From CAYUST01 sp964447535 (lineage in GTDB: Bacteria; Patescibacteriota; Gracilibacteria; Absconditabacterales; Absconditicoccaceae): a DNA stretch of 64,000 bases. A model generated the notes under the pieces. It worked only from the letters and a program-made list of their open reading frames with translations, was not told the DNA's origin and did not search any database. This document shows positions 1-8,274 of the stretch, in pieces. The first letter of the stretch is position 1. Each line of letters begins with the position of its first letter. Both the position numbers and the translations under genes were made by a program. The stretch spans positions 21,211-85,210 of the forward strand of contig CAYUST010000005.1 of assembly GCA_964447535.1 (NCBI GenBank). Reading direction: 5' to 3'.

Positions 1-457
1 CCGTTACTCTCACTCCGCTCCCATACAACATAGCGAGTATAGCCTCATCTCTCGCTCTTTTGAGCGGACTTTTTTCTCGCTCTGTCGGAGCTGCTAGCAA
101 TGCCTGGATATCATCTTCTTCCAAAAATTGCACCACTCTCGGTGGTGTTTTCGAGAGTTCTAATTTATCTGGTGCGATCACATCAATATCATTTTTGAGC
201 AAAAACTTCAAAAAAGATCTCAACGCAACAATATGGTAGTTGATCGTTTTGATCTGCAAGCCCAGCTCCTTATCCAAATGTTTCCTAAATGATAAGACGA
301 TGAATGGCTTTATCTCACTCACCGGTCTATCTCAGAAAAATCACAAAAATCTCCTGAGCCACAACTGATAGTTCTCAATTGTTTTGGGGCTCGTATTTTT
401 CTCGTAGTGTAAGTACGACATGAAGTGTTCGATATAGTCAGAAAGTTTTTCCTTCAT
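1..457 (-). CDS. Tyrosine recombinase (XerC/XerD-like), partial
   Basis: N-terminal 152 residues of a tyrosine recombinase; the rest lies beyond the left edge. Residues 1-90 form the SAM-like core-binding domain (YEKNTSPKTIENYQ, then ALRSFLKFLLKND), and the catalytic domain opens near residue 105 (LEEDDIQALLAAP). The conserved turn YGSGVRVT holds what should be catalytic Arg I. Two in-frame TGA codons give FLGFFGDRPV, read as glycine. The ATG at 455-457 gives the usual Xer start (MKEKLSDYIEHF). Xer proteins resolve chromosome dimers at dif; a mobile-element integrase is the alternative, and the missing C-terminal half with the Tyr nucleophile prevents a choice. Confidence 0.85.
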
Positions 458-489
458 ACACAACGTTACAAATAAACAAATGTATAAAG

Positions 490-2956
490 TTACTGTATAC
501 GTAATTCAGCCTCTTGCAAGTAGAGATCAATCTTGGTAGCGATGTCGGTGAGTTCAGAAGCAGTGATGGTTGGGTCCTCCTCGATACGTTTGAGTGCTTC
601 ACTCGCTTTGCGGATAGAGACAATACTAAACTTGATTGCTTCTTTGTCGTTGAGGAGCTTTGCTTTGTTAGCAATTGTTTGTGCTTGTTTTTGTTGTGCG
701 GTGAGCTTAGCTGCTAGTTCATCAAAAGTGAAACTGCCGCTTGGTTGGTCTGTATTTTTCGCCGCTGCTTCTCCCTCCTCTTTGGTTGGCATGCCATAGG
801 TACCCGTGTTTTGTGCGGGGAGTTCCCCTGTACTGACTTCATCATCTACTAAGGTGGGTGTATCATCAGCCAAAGGCAGATCTGTACCCGTTGTGGTAGT
901 GTTTGTAATGGGGCGTTGTGGTACAGAGGGAAACATTACCGTATACATTGCCCAAGCCATACCAACCACAATAATCACTCCCACGATACGCAAAATCATA
1001 CCTATTGGTACTGACGATCATTTGGGATGCACTACTTTTTTGGCATGCGGAGCAAACTGTGTATCTAGTGATTCGAGATCAAGAGGAGGAGTTATTTTTT
1101 CTTCTGGTGGTGTTGGTACCTGGGTATCGAGGCTATCGAGATCAACAATATCTCACTGAGTCTCTTTATGCTCTGTAGGTACAACGAGCACTTCATCTAC
1201 CGCTTGATTTTCTGCAGTTGCCTCGGGGAGACTGATTTCGTTGGGGAGTTTTTCGGTAGCTGGGGCGGTGACTTGTTTGGTATCCACTGGCGTTTCGGTT
1301 TTTCGTTCTTCTACGATGACTACTTTGGTTTGAGGTGCTTGTGTGACTACTGGTGCTGACACAGGGGGGATAACTTCCGTTTCGGGCGACTTCTTTTCTG
1401 CTTGCACAACTGTAGGAGTTGCTTTTGGTGCAACGACCTTAGATGGTTCTGGAACACTTATTTTTTGAGTGGGTACTTGTATTTGAGGCGTGGAAGAATT
1501 TTTCGTCTCTTGTTTTGCTTCCTTCTTTGGAGAGACTTGAGATGTATTTGTCTCTGGTTTTTGGTCTTCTTGGTTGGGCTTCGGGGGTTGCTTGAGAGTA
1601 GAGGGAGGTTGTTTTTCTGGAGCAGGTTTTTGACCAGGAAAATTCTTGGACAATGAAGGAGGAAGTGTCTGTTTTTTTTCTGTCTGCGCCATAGTATCTT
1701 TGATAGTTTTTTTGGCTTCTGATGAAAGTCATGTAGGCTTTTCAGATTTGAGACCAGACGGTGCTTGTGCCTGAGACAAAGGTTCAGGTGCTTGTGCCTG
1801 AGACNNNNNNNNNNNNNNNNNNNNNNNNNNNNNNNNNNNNNNNNNNNNNNNNNNNNNNNNNNNNNNNNNNNNNNNNNNNNNNNNNNNNNNNNNNNNNNNN
1901 NNNNGGTGCTTGTGCCTGAGACAAAGGTTCAGGTGCTTGTGCCTGAGACGAAGGTTCAGGTACTTGTGCCGGCGCCGAAGTTACCGGTGCTTGTGCCGGC
2001 GCCGAAGTTGCCGGTGCTTGTGCTTTTATATCCGTAGGAGGCGCCTTCACCTCAGGAGAGATAGCATCTTTTGCTCCTTGTTTCGGAGATTCTCCTTCTT
2101 TCTTTGGAGCAACTTGCGTAGTTTTCCCAACTACTTTTTTGGTGACTTCGGGAGTTTTTTGGGGTTGTGCAATGATGAGGGGTTTACTGAAATTAGTACC
2201 GCCTCCTTTGCCGATAGCAATAGACGTGAGTTGTTGCGTCAGTTGATCTGGTGTATCAATCAGCCAAACATCGAGCGGTTCGTTTCTCTCATTTTTGAGC
2301 GTTGGATGTTTTTTCATAGTGACCCACACATCGTAGATGAGTTCATTGTTTTTGATATAACTCGTACCTGGCGTTCTTTGTTTGGGATCGTCGATGAGTC
2401 ATTTGGGGGCTTTGTCATAGGTATAGATGAGTTTATGATCACCTTTGGTATGGGGTACTACGGCGTAAATGTTGGGAAGTTTGGTGAGATCTGTCCCATC
2501 TTCTGCTTCAAGTCTCGTGACTCTTTTGGATTGATTTTCTTTGGCTTTGGCAATATATGAACCGATATCTTTGATACCCGTAAGTTCAGGTTCTGCAGGT
2601 GGTGCATCTTGTAGCAATGTTTTTTCTTGTGCCGGTGCTTGTGCCGGCGGTGTAACTGCCGGTGCTTGTGCCGGCGGTGTAACTGCCGGTGCTTGCGTTT
2701 TGTTCTTTTTTTCCGGTAACGGATTCTCTGTTTGTTCTGAGGAAAGTGACTCTTGTGCGGAGAGTTGCTCGGGAGTATTTAGTACTTCTTGGATTTTGGA
2801 TGGCTCCGTTGGAGGAAGAGTATCGCTCTGGGAAGTCGCGTCAATATCGACTGTTTTGAAAATATCCTCAAACTTCTCCGACTCACTGAGGGGAGGAAGG
2901 GGAGCATTTTTTTTGTCTTTGCCAGGCTGCGGGTTAGGAAGCGTAGGGTCGGTCAT
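490..2956 (-). CDS. Proline/alanine-rich repeat membrane protein, interrupted by a sequence gap
   Basis: One reading frame runs from ATG 2954-2956 to TAA 490-492 once UGA is read as glycine, but the 100 N at 1805-1904 change the apparent frame, so the gap is not its true length. The N-terminal part is hydrophilic (MTDPTLPNPQPGK) and includes a folded-looking stretch with LPNIYAVVPHTKGDHKLIY. The middle is low complexity: APAVTPPAQ repeats, then a nonapeptide QAQAPEPLS on both sides of the gap, then a Pro/Lys/Glu-rich region. One transmembrane segment (IGMILRIVGVIIVVGMAWAM) lies about 170 residues from the C-terminus, followed by a coiled-coil-like tail. No family recognised; a cell-envelope spanning protein is likely. 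Confidence 0.75.
1805..1904. other. Assembly gap (100 N) inside a 27-bp tandem repeat
   Basis: Exactly 100 N, flanked on both sides by copies of the 27-bp unit coding for QAQAPEPLS. The frames left and right of the gap differ by one base, so the 100 N are a placeholder and the real repeat number is unknown. Confidence 0.95.
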
Positions 2957-3095
2957 AGCACAAAAAAGGAGCAAAACATGAACAGCGTTCTTTCATAGTC
3001 TACTATACGGATAAATTACTCAAAGACCAACTTCGCTCACTGAAATATGCATCCTTTGCTTTACATTTCTTGTAATTACTATAATAAATCATAGA

Positions 3096-3107
3096 CTGTA
3101 CGTACAG
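3096..3107. promoter_or_regulatory. Perfect 12-bp palindrome in a divergent intergenic region
   Basis: CTGTACGTACAG is perfectly self-complementary and lies between the divergent starts at 2956 (minus) and 3139 (plus), 15 bases downstream of a TATAAT hexamer at 3080-3085. Size and place suit an operator for a dimeric regulator; no regulator gene is adjacent, so this is a guess. Confidence 0.3.
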
Positions 3108-3138
3108 AGTCTGTACTTTATTTTTCGCCACTGGGTCT

Positions 3139-4143
3139 ATGTCCTCATTTTATCAGTCTCCTGTATGGATTGCTATCAACCAAACGGTCTATCAAAAACC
3201 GAGTTTTTCTTGTACGATTGGTGGACAAACCTACCACGGTGTCACCAAATGGAAACGCCTCCTGGGTAAGCAGTTTCAACGATATATGCTCCATGGATTT
3301 TCCTTGCCTACGTGGGAGCAATATACTCAAGAGTTCCACGAAGTACTCACCCAACTCAAAAGAGATTATGGCAAAGGATTTGGCGATCTTTTTTTCCAAC
3401 TTGGTATAGTCAATGTGTTTGATAGCCGTCCTACTAGCCAAGTAAAATCTACTGAAGTACGTACTGCGCTCTTGACCCAAAGACACGCCATAGAGCAAAA
3501 CTTCAAGACCTGGTACGACCTCGTCCCTTCATGGAGGGAGCATATGCCTCAGGCGACGATTGTTCTCGATCTGACTCAAACGCATGCGCAACGAACTCAA
3601 GATCTTTCGGACTCTGGCAAAAGATATCTCAACAAAGGCAAAAAAGCTGAGCTCGAGTTTGTGCAGGCTACTGATGCTGATTGGGGACCCTTTTGGGACG
3701 TACGATATACAACAGCGTTTGACAAAGGCTTCGCCGTTGTTCCCAAAGAGCACTTCCTTCGTCTGAGAGATTTCTTGGTGAGCGAGAAACAAGGAGCCCT
3801 CTTCTTGCTCAAACAGGGGAATGAGATTGTGAGTGGAAGTGTTTGTCTTTTCCGAGAGAAAACATGTGTCTATTTGTATGGAGCAACTGCGAGAGCATAT
3901 GGTGATATCGGTGCACATTACTTACTCAATCGACAAATCATGGAACGAGCAAAAGCAGCGCATTTCACGACCTATGATTTGCTCGGTGTCTCTCCTGTAG
4001 GTGAAGAACAAACGCATGCGTTAGGAGGAGTAACAAGATTCAAACAAGCATTTGGTGGCACAACCCTTTCTTATATAGGGAATATGGATATCTTGCTCAA
4101 TCCCCTAATGTACAAGTCCTATAAACTTTGGAAAGCGAAATAA
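3139..4143 (+). CDS. FemAB/FemX-like peptidoglycan bridge aminoacyltransferase
   Basis: 334 residues, close to the family size. The C-terminal half shows the Fem GNAT-type pattern: LYGATARAYGDIGAHYLLNRQ, then YDLLGVSPVGEE, then RFKQAFGGTTLSYIGNMD, matching the usual block in which a basic residue is followed by K-x-GFGG and YIG. Family members transfer amino acids, often glycine, from aminoacyl-tRNA to the lipid II side chain on the cytoplasmic face of the membrane. No UGA codon is used. A T-rich leader precedes the ATG and the next gene starts 21 bases after the stop, so the two are probably co-transcribed. Substrate and added amino acid cannot be read from the sequence. Confidence 0.8.
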   Translation: MSSFYQSPVWIAINQTVYQKPSFSCTIGGQTYHGVTKWKRLLGKQFQRYMLHGFSLPTWEQYTQEFHEVLTQLKRDYGKGFGDLFFQLGIVNVFDSRPTSQVKSTEVRTALLTQRHAIEQNFKTWYDLVPSWREHMPQATIVLDLTQTHAQRTQDLSDSGKRYLNKGKKAELEFVQATDADWGPFWDVRYTTAFDKGFAVVPKEHFLRLRDFLVSEKQGALFLLKQGNEIVSGSVCLFREKTCVYLYGATARAYGDIGAHYLLNRQIMERAKAAHFTTYDLLGVSPVGEEQTHALGGVTRFKQAFGGTTLSYIGNMDILLNPLMYKSYKLWKAK

Positions 4144-4164
4144 CATTTTAATTATCTGTTTCTG

Positions 4165-5625
4165 ATGTCGTTCTCTGTTCGTAATATAGCCGTGATAGTA
4201 TGACTTTCATGATCACTTCTCGCTTCTCGTGGTGATATGCGTGATGAAATTTATCACACCTTACAAACCGTTTCTCCAGATACCGCCAAGCAGATTGTTC
4301 ACATGTGAGAGATCTTTTGCGGAAAAAAAGCAAAGTACTATATCCCTGCGCTTACTACATACTCTCTTGCATATACACTCAAGAGTCGAGATGGAGATAT
4401 ACTTATTCTACCATTTCGAGCAAAGAATGTGCCAGATGCCTTGGAAATTAAAGCAAGAGATGTGAAGTGAGACGAGACGGTGATTGCATCTACTACCTGA
4501 TATCTGTGAGCCCTGGGTAAACATCCGTGAACAAGTTCTGGCGAGTTGATAGATTGAGCAAATTATGGACCATTGTTGATTTGTGGTGAAAGAGACCCAT
4601 TGGATACTACTACCTATAGACTCCTCGAAACGAGTGAGTTACCGTTGTGATATACAGAAATACCAAAAGGTGTGGGTGTATTGATTGGGCATATTCCTCC
4701 TGGTACACAAGAGTTGATTATATATGTGCATCCTAATCCTTACGCAATTACGTTATGAAATTTTACTGTTGAGTGTTTTTCATGTGATGTAAAAATGAAA
4801 TGACTCAAGGAATCATATTGTTATGATGAGCCAGTGCATTTGAGTATTGATATAGGAAGTGAATTTCTCAATAGGCAAAACACCTTGGAAGTAACTCGAG
4901 AATTGCCAGACGGCACAACAAAGACATGAAGGAACCTCAACTTTGCTGCTGGCACCTATGAGATAGGTGATTATAGTGTCAAGGCGCTTCTCAATGGGTG
5001 TGTCGTGTGTGAAGAGACATTTTCCTTTACGCTTAGGAGAGAAGATCCTTTTTCTGCTGTTTTGGATGACCTGCCAGATGTCTTGTGCAGAGATGCAACC
5101 ACCTCAATTGGTGTTGATGTTACTTCGCCTGCGAGTGCGTCATTATTTTCTGTATTTGCGCCCTTGGTAGACCAAGATACGTTGTGGTTTAGGCCACAGT
5201 GATCATTTGGTGATCAGCATCGTTTTCTCTCTGAACGTCCTTTGCAAGGGTATGAGATTGGACCAGAGTTGGTAGTTGAGGTGGTATTGTGAGGATGTCG
5301 TCTGCAATTAATCCCCAAAATTGCTACTTGCTGTTCTGCAGAAAAAGCATGATACTTCCCCAATGCATTCTCTCCCAATGGAGATGGTGTTAATGATGCG
5401 TTTAGTGTGTTTCTTGCTCCGCACCATCATTTACTCTCTCTTCAAATATTCGACAGACGAGGTAACCAAGTATTTACTCAGTGAGCAGAAGATAATGATA
5501 CTGAGCGAGAAGGATCTTTTAGAGGAAAACAATCACCAACAGGAGTATATGTCTATACTGCACATATTCAGTGTCCCAATGGTGAGGTGATCGAAGTGGC
5601 AGGAGATATTACCTTAGTGAGATAA
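4165..5625 (+). CDS. Secreted protein with C-terminal gliding/T9SS-type sorting-like domain
   Basis: 486 residues, visible only with UGA as glycine (about 15 such codons). Residues 1-22 form a signal peptide (VRNIAVIVGLSGSLLAS). The central part is beta-rich with scattered cysteines and no recognised domain. Residues about 397-486 match the Bacteroidota CHU_C / gliding-motility-associated C-terminal domain: YFPNAFSPNGDGVNDAF, LQIFDRRGNQVFTQ, SPTGVYVYTAHI, and a final GDITLVR. In Bacteroidota this domain sends proteins through the type IX system to the outer surface, which would be unexpected in this lineage. UGA codons inside the domain show it is adapted to this genome. It follows the FemAB-like gene by 21 bases. 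Confidence 0.8.
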
Positions 5626-5643
5626 ACTTTTCCTTATTTCTCC

Positions 5644-5666
5644 TGATATCCTATAGGTATCATTTT
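5644..5666 (+). terminator. Possible weak terminator
   Basis: TGATATC and GGTATCA form a 7-bp stem (one G-U) around a 5-base loop, followed by TTTT. It lies 19 bases after the TAA of the secreted-protein gene and before the tRNA promoter, a sensible position, but the stem is AT-rich. Confidence 0.4.
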
Positions 5667-5679
5667 CCTATAACTCCGC

Positions 5680-5707
5680 TTGATTTAATAGAGGATATTT
5701 CTATACA
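5680..5707 (+). promoter_or_regulatory. Putative promoter of tRNA-Gly(UCA)
   Basis: TTGATT, a 16-base spacer, and TATACA, ending 19 bases before the mature tRNA 5' end. This spacing fits a sigma-70 promoter that starts transcription shortly upstream of the tRNA. Confidence 0.5.
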
Positions 5708-5726
5708 AGGGGAACTGTTTTTTGGT

Positions 5727-5800
5727 GCGAGCATGATGTAATTGGTGTAGCATGGCAGAATTCAGCTCTGCCTGTACGGGTTCAAGTCCCGTTGCTCGCT
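5727..5800 (+). tRNA. tRNA-Gly(UCA), the UGA-decoding tRNA
   Basis: 74 bases fold into a full cloverleaf: acceptor GCGAGCA/TGCTCGC (7 bp), D stem ATGT/GCAT, anticodon stem GCAGA/TCTGC with loop ATTCAGC, T stem ACGGG/CCCGT with loop TTCAAGT. The anticodon at 5762-5764 is TCA, which pairs with UGA. Bases known as bacterial glycyl-tRNA identity elements are present: G1-C72, C2-G71, discriminator U73 and C35. tRNA-Trp (CCA) and selenocysteine tRNA (long arms) are excluded by the anticodon and by the normal arm lengths. CCA is not encoded. This is the gene that makes the recoding seen across the window possible. Confidence 0.93.
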
Positions 5801-5836
5801 GCTACCAGTTCCACTACATTTACTTTATGGCTCCAC

Positions 5837-6073
5837 ATGAAACATATCTTACTTGGTCTCTTGATGATTGCGACAGGTACGGCATGTATTGTCTATCACA
5901 ATCAGCTTTACAAAATGTTTGGCGATATAGCTCGAGCTGAGAGGAATTTGGGCAGTAGCAAAGCAGCATACGTCTTGGCGGGGACTGCGTTGATTGTTAT
6001 TGGGGTGTTAGTGATGTTTGGTATGGCTCCATCCAATCCCGCAGAAATCAAATCAGACTTCCAGGGAGGGTAG
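5837..6073 (+). CDS. Small two-helix membrane protein
   Basis: 78 residues between two tRNA genes. Two hydrophobic segments (ILLGLLMIATGTACIVY near 4-20, and YVLAGTALIVIGVLVMFGM near 46-64) flank a short basic/acidic linker (FGDIARAERNLGSS). ATG 5837 is chosen because the first helix starts right after it; an upstream in-frame start would overlap the tRNA. No UGA codon and no family match recognised. Transcription from the tRNA promoter upstream is possible, since no terminator separates them. Confidence 0.6.
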   Translation: MKHILLGLLMIATGTACIVYHNQLYKMFGDIARAERNLGSSKAAYVLAGTALIVIGVLVMFGMAPSNPAEIKSDFQGG

Positions 6074-6087
6074 CAAACATGTATTAT

Positions 6088-6170
6088 GGGTAGGTGGCAG
6101 AGCGGTCAATTGCAGCGGACTGTAAATCCGCCGCCGAAAGGCTACGAAGGTTCAAATCCTTCCCTGCCCA
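6088..6170 (+). tRNA. tRNA-Tyr(GUA)
   Basis: 83 bases with a long variable arm. Acceptor GGGTAGG/CCTGCCC pairs with one G-U; the anticodon loop CTGTAAA gives GTA; the T loop is TTCAAAT; discriminator A. The class II variable arm and the anticodon identify tyrosine. CCA is not encoded. Confidence 0.93.
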
Positions 6171-6257
6171 ATTCAAAACAACAAAATGCAAAGCACAAAG
6201 TACAAAAATTTATAGCTATTTACTTTGAGGCTTTGGAACTCTGAAACTTTGTTTCAT

Positions 6258-6333
6258 GGGGTCGTAGCTTAGTTGGCAGAGCGCCTCGCTTGCACCGAGG
6301 AGGTCAGGGGTTCGACTCCCCTCGACTCCACCA
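6258..6333 (+). tRNA. tRNA-Ala(UGC)
   Basis: Acceptor GGGGTCG/CGACTCC, anticodon stem CCTCG/CGAGG with loop CTTGCAC giving TGC, T arm AGGGG-TTCGACT-CCCCT, discriminator A and an encoded CCA at 6331-6333. The G3-U70 pair that marks alanine tRNAs is present (third acceptor pair G-T). Confidence 0.95.
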
Positions 6334-6624
6334 TAAATTTTGTGAGATCATTCATAAATATATTATTGTATATTCCTGACCTGGTCCGTTTGGTATATAC
6401 TTCCCTTAAAAGGTACATAGACGACGTGGAGTAGTAGGATGGCTGCTATCTTGTCTTACACTATCTATGGATGTAGTTGCCTTTTTTTTCGGTTATTGAA
6501 GAAGGTAAAAAAAGATAAACCTTTTTTTGCGTCTTTGACAAAAAATCCCCCACCCCTTCGGGGCACCCCCCTTTCTAAAAGGGGGGAGTACCAGCTTGTT
6601 ATTTGCTTTGGTTATTTGTTTTAT
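6334..6624. repeat. Gene-free spacer with GC-rich hairpin repeat
   Basis: No convincing gene in this 291-base spacer. At 6566-6586 CCCCCCTTT pairs with AAAGGGGGG around a 3-base loop, and just before it CCCC-TTC-GGGG forms a second small hairpin. The same type of C-run/G-run hairpin occurs at 34485-34580, so it is probably a dispersed genomic repeat. Confidence 0.5.
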
Positions 6625-6701
6625 GCTCCCGTAGCTCAATTGGATAGAGCGACAGCCTTCTAAGCTGTAGGTTCTTGGTTCGATCCCAAGCGGGGGTGCC
6701 A
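6625..6701 (+). tRNA. tRNA-Arg(UCU)
   Basis: Acceptor GCTCCCG/CGGGGGT with two G-U pairs, anticodon stem ACAGC/GCTGT with loop CTTCTAA giving TCT, T arm CTTGG-TTCGATC-CCAAG, discriminator G, encoded CCA at 6699-6701. It reads AGA, the arginine codon that dominates the ribosomal protein genes here. Confidence 0.93.
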
Positions 6702-6702
6702 T

Positions 6703-6776
6703 GCCCTCATCGTCTAGTGGTCCAGGACATCGCCCTCTCACGGCGAAGATCGCGGGTTCGAACCCCGCTGGGGGTG
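6703..6776 (+). tRNA. tRNA-Glu(CUC)
   Basis: Starts one base after the CCA of tRNA-Arg. Acceptor GCCCTCA/TGGGGGT (G-U pairs), anticodon stem TCGCC/GGCGA with loop CTCTCAC giving CTC, T arm GCGGG-TTCGAAC-CCCGC, discriminator G. It must come from the same transcript as tRNA-Arg. The CTC anticodon reads only GAG, so a second Glu tRNA (UUC) should exist elsewhere. Confidence 0.9.
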
Positions 6777-6867
6777 ATTGTGCTTATGTATGGTTACTTG
6801 AGAAAGTTTTGTCTTGCTTTTTTAGACACCTTTTCTATAGTATACCAGTTTTACTTCTCGATGTCGT

Positions 6868-7542
6868 ATGAAGTCGTTTGGTGCGAAACCAACCAGGTCT
6901 ACATCACCTAAACCGTGAGCTCCTAGGCCTTGAGCTCCTAGGCCAACATGATCATCATGACCTGCTCGCCCAGCAACTGCTCGTCCAAGTCAGTCATCTG
7001 ACCAAAGATCAGGAGGTGGCTTTGCGAAGAAACAGTGGAAGGTCTTCAAAAATGATGATATCAAGGCTCCGAGAATCTTACTGATTGATGATGCTGGCGA
7101 AAAGGTAGGTCCTTTGCCCAGACTCAAAGCATTGAGTATGGCAGAGGAACAAGGACTAGATCTCGTTCAGATGGGGTACAACCCAGAGGAACAGGTTGCT
7201 ACTGCTAGGATTGTTGACTTTGGTAAGTACATGTACGACAAAAAGAAAGAAGAAACAGACAAAAAGAAGAAGCAGAAGCAGAAAGGCCAAAAAGAAATTA
7301 AGTTTGGGTATGGTATTGGAGACAATGACCTCGCACTCAAGATCAAAAAAGCCCAAGAGTTTCTAGAAGATGGCTACAGTGTCAAAATGATGGCGGTCCT
7401 CAAGTGAAGAGAAAAAGCATATAAGGAACATGTTCGTGTCAAGTTCATTGATATCGAACAACAACTTATTACTCATGGTAAATCATTAGGAGTTAAGGAT
7501 GAAATATTTGGATATACGCTCGTTTTATTGTCTAAAAAATAG
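6868..7542 (+). CDS. infC: Translation initiation factor IF-3 with N-terminal extension
   Basis: 224 residues against about 180 for typical IF-3. Residues from about 62 on are IF-3: NDDIKAPRILLIDDAGEKVG and ARIVDFGKYMYDKKKE (N domain), then a lysine-rich linker and the C domain with KIKKAQEFLEDGYSVK and VLKGREKAYKE, where glycine is a UGA codon. The first 61 residues are a low-complexity Pro/Ser/Gly/Ala/Arg tail with several UGA codons. ATG 6868 is the first start in this open frame; starting later would still leave most of the tail. The factor binds the 30S subunit and controls start-codon selection. First gene of infC-rpmI-rplT. Confidence 0.93.
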
Positions 7543-7552
7543 GTTGATGAAG

Positions 7553-7750
7553 ATGAAATTGAAGACCAACAAGGCTGCAGCCAAAAGATTCAAGGTTACC
7601 AAAACAGGTAAGTTGAGACATAGCAAGACATGTAGAAGCCATCTCTTGACTAACAAAGGAAGAGCTACCAAAAAACACAAGTTTGGTAAAGAGCTTTTCT
7701 GGGCAGATGCTAAGAGAATCTCGTCATTGATTGCTGATAAAATGAGATAG
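7553..7750 (+). CDS. rpmI: Ribosomal protein bL35
   Basis: 65 residues, family length. MKLKTNKAAAKRFKVTKTGK is the typical bL35 opening, followed by SHLLTNKGRATKK. A component of the 50S subunit. It starts 10 bases after the infC stop. An in-frame ATG lies further upstream at 7499, but the conserved N-terminus fixes the start at 7553. Confidence 0.95.
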   Translation: MKLKTNKAAAKRFKVTKTGKLRHSKTCRSHLLTNKGRATKKHKFGKELFWADAKRISSLIADKMR

Positions 7751-7791
7751 AATAGGTTATCTTTTTATTCCCCTAAATTATATTTGTCGCT

Positions 7792-8142
7792 ATGGTAAGA
7801 GTAAGTAACGGGTTCGCAAGACACAGAAAACATAGAAAATTTGCTACCAGAGCAAAAGGTTTCCGCTTGGGAAGAAGTACCGTCTACAAACAGATCAGGT
7901 TAGCGCTGATCAAACAGGGTATGAACTCATACAGAGGTAGAAAACTCAAAAAGAGAACATTCAGAAGCGTGTGGATTGAAAGACTCAATGCAGTACTCAG
8001 ATCCAAAGGTACTACCTATAGCGCATTTATGGGTACGATGAGAAAGCAACACAACAACCTAGATAGAAAAGTGCTTTCGAATATAGCAGTGGCGTTCCCG
8101 GAGGTGTTTGATCATATATATATGTCAGTTACCAAAAAATAA
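7792..8142 (+). CDS. rplT: Ribosomal protein bL20
   Basis: 116 residues. MVRVSNGFARHRKHRKF and AKGFRLGRSTVYK are the bL20 signature of the basic N-terminal tail; FRSVWIERLNAVLRSKGTTY is the RNA-binding core. It is an early 50S assembly protein and in many bacteria represses the infC-rpmI-rplT operon by binding its own mRNA. The leader is T-rich without a Shine-Dalgarno. Only three bases separate the TAA from tRNA-Leu. Confidence 0.96.
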   Translation: MVRVSNGFARHRKHRKFATRAKGFRLGRSTVYKQIRLALIKQGMNSYRGRKLKKRTFRSVWIERLNAVLRSKGTTYSAFMGTMRKQHNNLDRKVLSNIAVAFPEVFDHIYMSVTKK

Positions 8143-8145
8143 AGT

Positions 8146-8231
8146 TGCCGGGATGGCGGAATTGGTAGACGCAGCGGACTTAAAATCCGCCTCTGGAGAC
8201 GGAGTGCCGGTTCGATTCCGGCTCTCGGCAA
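8146..8231 (+). tRNA. tRNA-Leu(UAA)
   Basis: 86 bases, class II with a long variable arm. Acceptor TGCCGGG/CTCGGCA, anticodon stem GCGGA/TCCGC with loop CTTAAAA giving TAA, T arm CCGG-TTCGATT-CCGG, discriminator A. It follows rplT by three bases, so it is probably cut out of the infC-rplT transcript. Confidence 0.93.
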
Positions 8232-8274
8232 GACCACTATAACTTCATATTCTTTTTATCTTCATTTTGTTACT

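Noticed and set aside
806..1159. Plus-strand frames across 500-2980
   Set aside because: Low-complexity Val/Ser/Cys translations opposite the proline-rich gene, whose minus frame has coherent repeats and a transmembrane helix.
5727..5800. tRNA-Trp or selenocysteine tRNA
   Set aside because: Anticodon is TCA, not CCA; arms have normal 7/5 bp lengths rather than the long acceptor and variable arms of tRNA-Sec; selenoprotein-type single TGA use is excluded by the many TGA codons.
6439..6663. Possible 74-residue gene before tRNA-Arg
   Set aside because: It runs through the GC hairpin repeat and into the tRNA gene, with no recognisable protein features.
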